Assembly: GCF_001039355.2 (NCBI RefSeq)
Contig: NW_019775635.1
Location: forward strand, 1,277,177 to 1,341,176
Direction of reading: 5' to 3'
Length of the DNA stretch: 64,000 bases
Source: Lingula anatina
Lineage: Eukaryota > Brachiopoda > Lingulata > Lingulida > Lingulidae
Shown here: piece after piece, positions 24,001-35,400 of the stretch
How the letters are laid out: each line of letters opens with the position of its first letter
Numbering within the stretch: position 1 is the stretch's first letter
Made by a program: the position numbers and the translations under genes
Notes under the pieces: generated by a model
The model's database searches: none
Seen by the model: the letters and a program-made list of their open reading frames with translations, nothing else
Told to the model about the DNA's origin: nothing

Positions 24001-26717
24001 AGCTATGTTTATGTTGTGATTTTTGATTATTTCTTCTCACCAGTAAGCAATGGCCATTTGACATTAACTAGGACAAATGAGAGCACATGACAATGGATGG
24101 AAGCTCCAAAATTAAGTTAAGGGTTTGAGAGGAATGCGAATAGATGTTGCCAGCTTAGCTATAACAGGGATGTTGTTGCATTGATATAAAGCCATTTTTT
24201 ATAATTTTAAAGCGAGAAAAGGAGAGCATTAAAAAACGTGCCGTGCCACAATCTTTTGTGATACCTGGATGCCGTAGTATCCATCAGATACAATAAGAAA
24301 GACATCAGACAGCAAGACAACAAATCATCACATATGGATCAATGCTTAAAAGTTAACTTAAAAAAAAAACAAGCACACACTTAGAGCCTGAATACTTCTT
24401 GTGTCACCTGCAAGGTGATTTTTATGACCCCACCATCTGTCTGCACCGCCTTATGGTGCCATGAATAAACAAGTAAACCTTCAAATGAAAACAGCGAAAA
24501 ACAAAAATAGCAATTTTTATTTATTTATTTTTTTTTTTTTTGTATACTTGGTCTGTAACTGTACTCAAATTGTCAAAATTCTGCCGACACCCTTGTGCCA
24601 TCACAGATTATCTGAGAGACAGAGGTGTCTGAGACGGAGACGTCTTACCTTTTCCTGAATCCTTGCTTATTTTACACTTCCCCCAGTATAGGACCAGTAT
24701 CACGACCGTGGTAATGCACAGCACACAAGTTTTCACTTTCCTCATCATAGATAGAAAAATCTCCTGGTTTAGATGGCTATACAGTAAAATTTTATAAATT
24801 CTTTTGGAGTTATCTCAAAAAGTCTATGCTCAGGTCACTGAATAAATCCTTTTAAGCACAGTCAATGTCCACATCCCAACGACAAGGTATGTGTGAGATA
24901 ATACACTGTGTAGGGGCCCATGTTCATCCCTACCCAGGTTCTTTTGGAAAATTGCTTGTCACTGAGGCATAGGAGAGGGAATATAACAACAACCTCACAT
25001 CTTCAGTTCCAAATACAAATGAGACCAAATTGTGAAAAAAAGTGTCTCATCATTGTTCCACTCAATAACAGTTCACTGCCGGTTGTCAGGGGAAATTTTT
25101 TATTGCTGGGTACTCAGACACTGACAGTCTTACTTGTTAGTCATAATTTTATTTGAAATTCATAGACATAATTGATAGTCAAATTATTCTAAATAATTTA
25201 TATACTAATCTAAAGTCTCATATTTTAATATGAAACTTTAGACAAATATGTAAATTATTTAAAAATTTTTAATTTATTGGATGTAGTGTCTAATTTATGA
25301 CCTGCTTATGTGAGTGTGCCTATGTATAATGTTAATACATGTATGGCCTCCCAGCCCCAAGGTCATAAACATAGATTGTGGCAGTGCCACTGGTTTGTGA
25401 ATTTGGTTTTAAATTTATCTTAAAAATACTTTTAAAAAATGGAAATAAACTCATATCATTGCAGTCTGTAAGATTCAATCATTCACTATGTTCAGAATCT
25501 CAGAATGGAGCAAAATGGACATTTAAAATTGTTCTATTGATTTTTTTTCCTATGTCAGCAATTTTCTTATTTGACAGTAAATTGATTATTTTGTTTTATG
25601 TAAAAAGGTGTTGAAAGTGGAAATAATCTCACTTCAGTACAGTTATCTTTTATTACATTTTGTCATTTTCAAAGTATGACTCTGAACTTCCATGGGCTTG
25701 AAGACTTGTGCTAGTCACATTTTCCGAATATCCATGATACTCTTATTTTATTATTAAAAATTGATGGTCATTATGCTGTTAAGCATTATGTAATATTGCA
25801 TCAAAATTGAAGAAAAAACTATTGTGCGCACTGCCTCAATAGTAACATTGTTATGTGATAATAATCTAATTAGTCTCACTGTCTGAAGAGGCTTGGCTTT
25901 GTATTTATAATAAAATTTCTTGATGTATTTCTGCCTAATGGCACTGTAATGAGGGCATTTAAGGATAAAGTGTTCTGATTTGATCAAGTACATACACTCA
26001 AAGTGCCAAACATTAATATATATATTAAACTTAGAGCTTTTCAATTTTTTCAAGATGTTACAGACACATTGATGAGCAAGCTTCAAATAGAGCAGGACGT
26101 GGAGACCAGTGTTCGTATTCTGCACAAAGGTAATAATACTTCACACAGTAGTCAGTGTTTATTCATATATTGTCCTATAGCACCAAACATACCATTCACC
26201 AAAAACAGTTTAAGAGTTAAGGTAGGCTAAGGGATTCAAATGTACAAATGTATATGCCTCTCTTACCTCTCCTTCTACCTGCTTTTCCAAAGCTCTCTCT
26301 GAATACTGATTGATCTGTTTGAATTAAAATCAGTTTGTCTCTCCTCCACCAGTAGGGTGTGATGAAATTGCTAAAGGGTAGGGAAAACCTAATATTTGAG
26401 TGATTTTCTGTGCTTGTACTGTTTAAAAAATCAAGCTGCCAATATATTAACATCTTAGACTTTTCTCTCATTTAGAATTACGTATTGTAAATCTTTTTTT
26501 TTTTTTTTTTTTTGAAATCCAATAAAAATTATCTGTCAATCTATCATTGAATATCTTATTTTCAATGAATATCTTTCTTTCCATCAATCTATCAGTGAAT
26601 ATTTTATTTTCAGAACAACATGAACAGACACTGAAACAGTTACGACAGAAACTAAAAGATCTAACAAAGGATGACTGGAGGTACCAGCCGGTCAATCAAC
26701 TGATTGGACTGGAGTGA
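18083..26717 (+). CDS. ANAPC16: Anaphase-promoting complex subunit 16, long-intron haplotype
   Basis: Three exons: 18083-18161, 26055-26129, 26614-26717 (TGA). All junctions are phase 1, giving 85 residues. The C-terminal DDWRYQPVNQLIGLE closely matches the DEWRFKPIEQLLGF tail of vertebrate APC16; RKALF near the N-terminus and a helical Gln/Lys/Leu-rich middle also fit. APC16 is a small accessory subunit of the nuclear/cytosolic APC/C ubiquitin ligase, where it associates with the TPR subunits. Intron 1 here is 7.9 kb and holds two inverted-repeat elements and a complete opposite-strand sulfotransferase gene; in the other copy it is about 230 bp. AATAAA signals follow at about 26898 and 27208. 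Confidence 0.9.
18301..20952. mobile_element. 2.65-kb nonautonomous DNA transposon with about 130-bp inverted repeats
   Basis: The left end ACCGCATTCACAACGAG and the right end (reverse complement ATCACATTCACAACGAG) open terminal inverted repeats of about 125-135 bp: 18301-18426 and 20825-20952. They share GCCTAATCTTTTAAT and CCGCCTCTCACACGCCTCCC. CTTAG flanks both sides (18296-18300, 20953-20957). The second haplotype has an uninterrupted ACTTGGGCTTGCCTCAC where this one reads ACTTAG, element, TCTCGCCTCAC, so the insertion is directly visible. The interior is AT-rich. A decayed coding-like stretch lies near 19326-19495, and an internal diverged direct repeat pairs 19689-19776 with 19984-20071. 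No intact transposase. A TTA target (PIF/Harbinger-like) or a 5-bp CTTAG target both fit. Confidence 0.85.
20987..21198. mobile_element. 212-bp MITE with GATCGATC inverted repeats
   Basis: The left TIR (TCCCAGAGATTTTAGATCGA) and right TIR (TAGATCGATCTAATCTCTGG) are mutually inverted. Flanks CTTAA and CTTAG compare with TTTAG in the second haplotype, which lacks the element. Same family as 1879-2113. Confidence 0.8.
21522..21599. repeat. 39-bp tandem duplication
   Basis: A 39-bp unit beginning ATTTAAATTATCATCACAAA and ending GACAGGTTTCA occurs twice in a row with no difference seen. Confidence 0.9.
22736..24748 (-). CDS. Galactose 3-O-sulfotransferase-like enzyme (GAL3ST family), complete
   Basis: Two exons: 24748-24649 and 23802-22736. 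They total 1167 nt and 388 residues with a phase-1 junction. It begins MMRKVKTCVL with a single N-terminal hydrophobic segment (residues about 7-22), the layout of a type II Golgi enzyme. The 5'-phosphosulfate-binding site is LKVHKCGSTT (87-96; family pattern KTHKTGSST), and the 3'-phosphate-binding motif is IVREPFSQFKSAF (about 178-190). Downstream HHMVF, FDFIVVNELFDESLVLL and WKVQDLLYVKQN are typical family blocks. It should transfer sulfate from PAPS to the 3-OH of galactose on glycolipids or glycoproteins; the acceptor is unknown. The gene sits antisense inside intron 1 of ANAPC16 and is absent from the second haplotype copy. Confidence 0.9.
25754..26020 (-). pseudogene. Fragment of a non-LTR retrotransposon ORF C-terminus
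   Basis: The minus-strand frame contains SEHFILKCPHYSAIRQKYI, the Cys/His motif seen at the C-terminal end of many LINE reverse-transcriptase ORFs, followed by RLIRLLSHNN and a hydrophobic tail. No reverse-transcriptase core is present nearby, so it is a remnant. It lies just upstream of ANAPC16 exon 2, at the right edge of the haplotype-specific segment. Confidence 0.5.
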
Positions 26718-27441
26718 CCATTGGTCACCCTTAATGAGATAGCCACATGGTTTTAGTATTGTGAGCTCAGCATTGATGGGATGACACATATATAAGACAA
26801 GATTTTTACTGACTGCAATCATAGTGTGTGATTAACTTTATGTGAGCCAAAGTGCAGACTGCAGACATAAGCTTTTTCTGCGTTTTTTAGATCTGCAATA
26901 AAATTATTAATGTTCAGAGGGTTTTTTTAAAACCTAGGCTCATGTCTGAAAGTGTGTTTGCATGATGTTTGATGAGGATGTCTAGCACAGCTCTGTGGAA
27001 TGGAGCATTATTTGCTGACTTTTAACTGTGATATCACTGTTCTCAGAGAGATAGTAATGTACTGCTCAGAGTCCAGGACATGGGGTAGTTATACTCCTAA
27101 ATATGTTATGGTTCTTTTGACCCAGTAAGAGTGTTCTGAAAGATGTATTTGTCACTGATGAGACTTTTCCAACTTTTGTAACGTTATATAAGTAAAGCTG
27201 TATAAAGAAATAAAGAACTGACGTGTTTATAAATATTACATATTATTTCATACAGTGCAGAAATGGACGTAAAGTTGGAAAATAAATTGTATCACTTTGC
27301 ATAGGAAGAGCGTAGTGAGGTTTTTTAAGACAGTGTCATATTAACTCTACAGATACAGAACCTATAGATGTCTTTAATTTTTTAAACTTGACACAGTCAT
27401 CATGAGGATTCATTGTGAATGTAAAAGGGAAATGCTTCCTG
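26718..27441. other. ANAPC16 3'UTR and flank, haplotype 1
   Basis: Near-identical to 30911-31634 of the other copy. It contains AATAAA at about 26898 and AAATAAAG at about 27208. The copy ends at the N at 27442. Confidence 0.75.
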
Positions 27442-27442
27442 N
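27442..27442. other. Single-N assembly join
   Basis: The left side ends in sequence equivalent to 31633. The right side restarts in sequence identical to 15409-15585. Confidence 0.9.
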
Positions 27443-27677
27443 TAACACAAAACACAATTTCTATCAATATGTGTTTCACCTTCATTGTTTCAATAAAATA
27501 AAGCATAGTATCCATTCCACTGAAAATATATACATGTAGAAATTAATGTCCTCAGGACATGCTTCCAGTACATTATCTATCAACTGTAGTTTACTTGTTG
27601 TCTTTGTTTCAGGGTTGCATGACTATTATTGTAAATTTAATACAAGAGTTTTTTTACTACAATAAACTGTTACTTGC

Positions 27678-29585
27678 CTGCACCACAAACAACATGCCTA
27701 CTGCTATGATGACCCCTATTGCCAGTCCTATACCAAACATACAGACAAGGAATCCCAGAACATCAAGCTCTACAAGGGGTTCTGTGCCATCCCCAAAATA
27801 GAGATAATAAGGCTGAAATGGGTTCAAAAATTCAATAATGAACCACACCGATTAAATATACCATTAAATAGACATTTTCAAAATTAAAATGTAAATACAT
27901 CAATTTGTTATATTTATGGAGTTTTAAAAGTAAGGTAATGACTGCTCTTACATATCTGCATTTGTGCAATGAAAAATCAATATTCTTGAAAAACACATAA
28001 TTTTTGTCTTAATTTTTTTAATTCCTTAAAACACTGAAGCCCAAATTATTATACACACACTATCCAATATGGCTAGAATAAAGACAATGTGAACTAGAAA
28101 TTGAAAAATCAATGTTTTGTTTCAACACAGTTTTTTGCACAACCCTCCCCCCACCCCCACCCCCACCCACCCATACACCCACATTTATCTCCTTACCCTA
28201 TATACAGCTCTGTAGACAGAGGCTATTAGCACCACTGCAGCATGGAAGCAACCTACTGGGGCTATGAACAGGAACTGGATAAAGCTGGCATGGTTATAAT
28301 GACCACAGCAGGTGTTAATCCACGGACAGTGGTGATCCATCTTCATGACACACCTGAGTGGAACACATAGAAATGATCACTAATACATGGTTCCAAAAGA
28401 CAATGGCACACCAGGACAAATAGTAAACGTCAGATCTAGTTAAAATTTAAACAGTAAAATCTTTAATTTCAAGAAAACATTTCTTCAAAGAACTTTACAA
28501 TACTTGCAGAATAACTCCTCAATGTTTGAGGGACAACATGTGAATTTGAAAAAATGAAACCATTAAAATTCCAAATTATTTCAGTATATTCCTGCAATTA
28601 TTTATCTCTACATGTAGCTCATTTTCTTTTAGCAAGATGTTTACCTATTACATTTTCTACAATGATGAGATCTTGGTGCTTTGTATCCTTCACATATTCT
28701 ACAGTATTGCAAGTTTTTGTAATCCTCTGGGTTGTCCTGGAAGAGGAGAGTCCACAGTAAATGTTGTATCATAATAACTTGAACAATATAATGACTATGG
28801 CCAAACTCTGGCAGACAGCATTTTTTTCTTTCAATGTATATTTACTTTAATGTTGTGTAACACAACTTAAAATCATTTAAGGAAATTATCTCAACATCCT
28901 GAGGTCTTGATTTCTTTAAGTCCATGAATGATCATTTACGGTAATGTGCCAAACAGTTCGACCAAGATTTATTAATCAATTTCAAAGAAACATCATTTTG
29001 GTCAAGTTGATTAGAGATTTGAGTAGAAACCTTTTAAAAAGTCGGATTATTTGGGCCATATGCTAGAACGTACATCTTACCGTAAGTTCCTGACAGCTCT
29101 ACAACTTACTATCAAATGCTGCACAAACAATATTACATTTTTGGGGGTGCATTTTTAGATTTGTTCTATCAGTACTTTACTGTTCCGTTCATTTCACAAT
29201 GGTAATAATTAAACACAATTTTCTCTACAAGGTTGTGAAGTCAATCAGTTAAAACAGTTGTATGCATACTTACGGGTTTCCAACCTAGAGGCACAAATCC
29301 TGGTCCCTTCAGTGAGCCGCTGATCATATTATAAAGAACCAAGTATAACCAAAAGAGATAAACAGCGAGATGTATCGCCCCGCCCACGGTAAAGGGCGGC
29401 CACCACATCAGTATACAATACAGCCCCGAGAGTGATATATGGAAAATAATATAAAGGGCTATCAAGGGCCCCCAGTGGACCAGTCTCATTAGACTTCCCT
29501 CGCTGGAGGCACGATGCCGAGGATCATACTTCATCGTCGGTGTCTCCAGTTTCACAGTTGTGAGCACATCAGCATCGGAAGACAT
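27678..29585 (-). CDS. ZDHHC6: ZDHHC6 homologue, allelic second copy (exons 1-4 only)
   Basis: Exons 29585-29274, 28736-28645, 28353-28197 and 27812-27678 match exons 1-4 of 13648-17729 in length and phase. Protein differences are minimal (for example EDF to EDY in exon 2). The DHHC core and the GC donor of intron 4 are kept. Exons 5-9 are missing because the segment starts at the N at 27442. The upstream end is identical to 15409-15585, so exons 5-9 at 13648-15384 are the natural continuation of this copy. It is best read as the other haplotype, not as a truncated paralogue. Confidence 0.85.
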
Positions 29586-29938
29586 TCTGTGCCGGTAGTT
29601 TTCACCACCGAGAAAACAGCTTTATCTTTATCCTCAACATTAAAATATCTTACATTATTGCGTTATTAACACATATATAACTTGCTAAAGGAACCAAGAA
29701 ATAAAGTCAACAAATCCTGTTCAAATCAGCAATCCAAGTAACCTTGACCTTGACGGGGAGACTAGTTTCGGTTCATCCGTCAAAGTTGATATTTATGTAC
29801 AGCAATCAATGTGATATTCTGGCCCTTAGTTAGAAATTACATATTTATTATATTTATTGTCACAGTTTTTGTGCAATAAAACATTTGAATACAGATTTTA
29901 TTTGTGATCCAGTCATATTCTATCCCGCAGTTATCAAG
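29586..29938. promoter_or_regulatory. Bidirectional promoter between ZDHHC6 and ANAPC16 (haplotype 2)
   Basis: Same 353-bp spacing between the divergent starts as in haplotype 1, with scattered substitutions concentrated toward the ANAPC16 side. The role is inferred from geometry. Confidence 0.6.
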
Positions 29939-30910
29939 ATGGCGGAGGGAGAAGTACAAGACAACATTCGGAAGGCATTATTTCGTTCTCCTGCCGTAGA
30001 CCAGGCACAATCATCAGGTATAATTCTCAAGATGACTGATTATCAATATGTGCATATGTCCATCATCTGTATGTTTTTATATGGTGTAGCGTGTCTATTT
30101 TTATTCATATGTTATATCTACTGGCCCGCCCGGCTGCACTTTTAAAATTATAAAATAAGAAACTTGGGCTTGCCTCACTGTCTCAGGCACATTTAGTCTC
30201 GTGTACAGTTAAACTTAAAGCATACTTAACTCTTTTCAATTTTTTCAAGATATTACAGACACGTTGATGAGCAAGCTTCAAATAGAGCAGGACGTGGAGA
30301 CCAGTGTTCGTATTCTGCACAAAGGTAATAATACTTCACACAGTAGTCAGTGTTTATTCATATATTGTCCTATAACACCAAGCATACCATTCACCAAAAA
30401 CAGTTTAAGAGTTAGAGTAAGCTAAGGGATTCAAATGTACAAGTGTATATGCCTCTCTTACCTCTCCTTCTACCTGCTTTTCCAAAGCTCTCTCTGCATA
30501 CTGATTGATCTGTTTGAATTAAAATCAGTTTGTCTCTCCTCCACCAGTAGGGTGTGATGAAATTGCTAAAGGGTAGGGAAAACCTAATATTTGAGTGATT
30601 TTCTGTGCTTGTACTGTTTAAAAAATCAAGCTGCCAATATATTAACATCTTAGACTTTTCTCTCATTTAGAATTACGTATTGTAAATCTTTTTTTTTTTT
30701 TTTTTTGAAATCCATTAAAAATTATCTGTCAATCTATCATTGAATATCTTATTTTCAATGAATATCTTTCTATCCATCAATCTATCAGTGAATATTTTAT
30801 TTTCAGAACAACATGAACAGACACTGAAACAGTTACGACAGAAACTAAAAGATCTAACAAAGGATGACTGGAGGTACCAGCCGGTCAATCAACTGATTGG
30901 ACTGGAGTGA
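29939..30910 (+). CDS. ANAPC16: Anaphase-promoting complex subunit 16, short-intron haplotype
   Basis: Exons 29939-30017, 30250-30324 and 30807-30910 encode 85 residues, nearly identical to the copy at 18083-26717 (DVTD becomes DITD). The splice sites and phases are the same. Intron 1 is only 232 bp and carries none of the transposons or the sulfotransferase gene. Intron 2 and the 3'UTR match the other copy closely. This allele probably shows the ancestral or compact structure, although deletion from the long form cannot be excluded for the whole interval. Confidence 0.9.
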
Positions 30911-32428
30911 CCATTGGTCACCCTTAATGAGATAGCCACATGGTTTTAGTATTGTGAGCTCAGCATTGATGGGATGACACATATATAAGACAAGATTTTT
31001 ACTGACTGCAATCATGGTGTGTGATTAACTTTATGTGAGCCAAAGTGCAGACTGCAGACATAAGCTTTTTCTGCGTTTTTTAGATCTGCAATAAAATTAT
31101 TAATGTTCAGAGGGGTTTTTTCAAACCTAGGCTCATGTCTGAAAGTGTGTTTGCATGATGTTTGATGAGGATGTCTAGCACAGCTCTGTGGAATGGAGCA
31201 TTATTTGCTGACTTTTAACTGTGATATCACTGTTCTCAGAGAGATAGTAATGTACTGCTCAGAGTCCAGGACATGGGGTAGTTATACTCCTAAATATGTT
31301 ATGGTTCTTTTGACCCAGTAAGAGTGTTCTGAAAGATGTATTTGTCACTGATGAGACTTTTCCAACTTTTGTAACGTTATATAAGTAAAGCTGTATAAAG
31401 AAATAAAGAACTGACGTGTTTATAAATATTACATATTATTTCATACAGTGCAGAAATGGACGTAAAGTTGGAAAATAAATTGTATCACTTTGCATAGGAG
31501 GAGCGTAGTGAGGTTTTTTAAGACAGTGTCATATTAACTGTACAGATACAGAACCTATAGATGTCTTTAATTTTTTAAACTTGACACAGTCATCATGAGG
31601 ATTCATTGTGAATGTAAAAGGGAAATGCTTCCCGAAAGTTGCTTATCACTTTCATCCATTCAAAAAATATATGTAGGCCGACAATGTTCATGTACATTGC
31701 TGGTTTTGAAATCTGGCCGACCTGTTCAGCGATTGCAACATGGGGGAGTTAAAAGATGGAGAAAAACTTTTTTAGCTAAGTAAATGTTGAAAAAGGTTTT
31801 CAGTGTGTCAATCCTATCAAAGCGGCTGACAAATGAGGCACGTGCTGCAAACTTTGTTTGGGAGGTGCACCCGTCTCTTTCCCAAAAAGCAAGAGTAAGG
31901 AACGAAACGAGTAACAAGTAATTTTCCCATCCCCGGATCCCAGATATTATGTCAAATTGTCCTTAACAGTTTTATATTTCTCTCGCTTTGTTCAGGATTT
32001 ATTCCCTGTGGTCCGCCCCCCCCTTTTTTTTTACCAAAACGTAGGTCCGCTAATGCCTGTGTACTTATCAGCTTGTGGACAAATTGCTAACATTTTAATT
32101 CTCTGACAAATTATAATATGTACAATAAATTTATTTTGGCACTGGTCCAGCAGTTAATTAATGCGTTAGATAAATCTATGTACAAAATATGGCAATAAAT
32201 TGGGACACAATAGGATGGTCTTTTGGTAACTGAACAGCAGTTCATTTGTTCAAAATGAAGGTAAGTAAAACCACCGGTGCTGAAAATACAGACACATGGA
32301 AAGAAAGTCTGGAATGTTCATATATGCTGATATATCTGTTTCTTTCGATTCTTTTGTCAAGATCCAAGTCAGCAAAAGACGGTCGCGCAAAATGAAGGAT
32401 TCAGCTGTCTTTAAGGAAGACAAATGTT
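30911..32428. other. ANAPC16 3'UTR and intergenic spacer before the protease
   Basis: 30911-31634 duplicates the haplotype-1 flank. Beyond it is unique AT-rich DNA with a C-run/T-run near 32016-32031, and the 3' flank of the protease gene below its stop. No gene seen. Confidence 0.6.
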
Positions 32429-35400
32429 CTATAAATTGAATAACTCTGACGTGGTTGCTGTATAATTGTATATCCAGTCGGCAAATGTGGAGACATTGGT
32501 GTAGAGGGCGGGCACCTGCGTCCTGCCGCACTCATCAATCAGACCTCGCGACACGATACCCGCCAATGTCCACGTGCCGTCTTTCTGATTAGTGTACATC
32601 AAAGGGCCGCCACTGTCACCCTAAAATTGCATAAAATGAAATAGTAATTAATGAAAATCTAATTTTTAAAAACGGACACTGTATATTCTGATCACTGTGT
32701 ATGTCCGTGTGGTCGGTGTCGCCGTCCGTGACATCAGTCCCTCTAACTGCCAAGCTGCACTTTTTCTGTTAAATGGTTTCCTGTGAAAATCTGCAAGACT
32801 GATCATGATTTGATGATTAACACAAAAGTAATTGATGTTTTTCGTGTATTTTGGCGATGTTTTTCTTTTCTTTTAAAAAGCATTGGTGTGTGCCATAATC
32901 TAGGGCTATTGCCACCTTAAAATTTTCTACACGTTTTCAATATTGTGTAACATACTGTAATTACATTTCCACAAACATAAAAAAGCAAGGAGCGCATACA
33001 CACACGCGCACACAGTTCTCACCGAGCAAGTGTCTTGACCAGCTTCTCCCCCTGCACAGATGATCTTGTCATCCAAGACAGGCAGACTGATCCGACGCAC
33101 ACCTTGGTCCGAGGCCGCTGTTTTACACGTGTCCAGGGGCAAGACCGGCAAGTTAACCTGGCGTGCCACTCGTTCAAACCCACCATTACCATTAGCTGGT
33201 GTTCAATAAAATTATATGTATAGAGATGTTACACGATTATATATCCAATAATAAATAGATATGCATTATATTTCACCAACAAATGCCCGAGAACTATCTA
33301 ACAAACCATAATGTGGTATTACATGCACTAAACACTATGTGTTTAAATGATCAAACGGAATTCACGCGAGACGGCATAGGGGGTTTCTACCGTATACGTC
33401 GGACAAGAAACGCTTTCCACAGAACAGTGATTTCTTACACGTGTTGAACATCTTTTAACTGGAGATTTTGAAAGGCATTATGCTATGCGAGTTTGCAACT
33501 GTCCATATTTTCACATTTCCATGGCTACATAGCTTGCAAAGCTACTTATCTTTCTTAATTAATTGTATACATTTAATCCGCGACAATCACCTTGGCGTCC
33601 CCATCCTGCAGAGATACACCTGGTCTCGTTGGCAATCCCCAGGCCGCGGGAGGGTAAGCACACCGGTCTCACGTAATCAGTATAACGAAGAGGGCTCGCC
33701 AGTCGAAGCAAAGCTATGTCGTCCTGCAGCAGGTTCTTCTTATAGTTTGGCTGCCTCACAATCTCCTGGACAACGCGCACCTGGAGATGGCGGGAGTACA
33801 TGCCACGGCGAACTATTCCGGCGTGAATACGGATGTCCTCAGGCTGGATATATCTGGAATAATGGAACTTCGATTATTGTTCCATGGGTATCAGGGGCGT
33901 GTTAAGAATAAAACAGTTTCCAGTGCCCTATGAATGGCAGAGTTTCGATATGTGATCGGCAAGCTCAATAAGTTTCAATGTGGATGCCATGGCGGCGAAC
34001 GTGATATATAAGCAATGAAATATTTGCCAAATGATGTGAAATTTACCAAACGTTTACGGAACCTTAAAATACGGCAAGACGAAAAGAGAAGATTTTTTTC
34101 ATGTTTTAACATATTAAAATATTGTTTGCAGTTTTGCGCCTTCGTGTAAGACTTCTCCCTTCCTTGAACAAGACTCCATTCCCATAAACAACATCGGTCT
34201 ACGTAGAACGACCCATCTCACCGGGACACCTCGATAAGTGCATTTAGCCTAACTGAATGCCACGCCTCCTCTTGTTTCCAATGTACTCGTACAATATTAC
34301 CAGCTTTTCTGTATTCTTTTTAATGCCAAAAGGGGGCGTGTCCTTCGGTTAAGCTGATTGCAGTCAGCGAGAGTACCCGCAGCATTGGGTCGATTCACGT
34401 AGACCGATGCTATAATTGGGAATGGGACCTAAGAGTCTTGCTATTGTAACCATGCGGTAATTGGAATGATAATCTTAACTAGTGCTTGACAACTTTAAAG
34501 TTCCACCTACGTTTGTGCACAGTGTCCGGCGGTTAGGATCCAGCTAGCGTCAATGATAACTCCGCCGCAGTAGAAAACTTCAGCGGGGCCCGCGTGAAGA
34601 GACACCAACCATGGCCACGCCCCCTCGTGGACGGAAGTACCTCCCACCACGCGCTTCCCGGATGGTATATAGGCGGGGCGAGTGCCACACACTACAATAT
34701 GGAAATGCTTCCTATATAGTATTTAGAATAAAAAACCATAGGAACCTAGACAGTGGACATACTTTTGTTAAATTAATCATTCTAGATCAGAAAAACAAAG
34801 CGTAAGATTTTAAACACGTTTTTTACTTAAAAATACTCAAACTATTTCGAGTTGAACTTATCTAAGAGCAATTTCTATTTTTTATCATTTTAAACAACAG
34901 ATAATTGCAATGATTTATTGTCGCCAAAATGATCTGATTTATCATCTTTTGTCGAACCTCGCCACTTGTCGACTGTCATGAGACACTTTTAAATCGCGCG
35001 CGACCCAGAAGTCAGTGCTTAAAGTGATGACGGTTTTTTGAAAACTCCACCCTTAAGAGTGGATTAAGGTTTTATAATTTCCAAAGATTGTTAGAGGTAT
35101 TGCGAGTGTCAGGAAAAAGGGATCGAAGGTTGGTTAATCGAAACACAACCGTTTACCCCAGGAAAATTAGTTAATATGAGTTTTTCGCGAGAAAATATTA
35201 CGCTGGCCACCTTTAAAAAACAAATATCTACGATACGCATTTTTTTCTTTCCAATTTGCATGTAAGCAACATATATTGAATTTATGCCTAAGATATTATT
35301 GATATTGGTCGTTCGCGGCATAACAAAATTAATTTATAAATAAATCTAAAGAACATCCTTTCCGTTGATGATTTCGCAACTAGCTATTTCAAAACATGCC

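Noticed and set aside
27678-30910. True tandem duplication of ZDHHC6 and ANAPC16
   Set aside because: The breakpoints coincide with single Ns and the segment-1 end is identical to the segment-3 start. Misplaced alleles explain this better.
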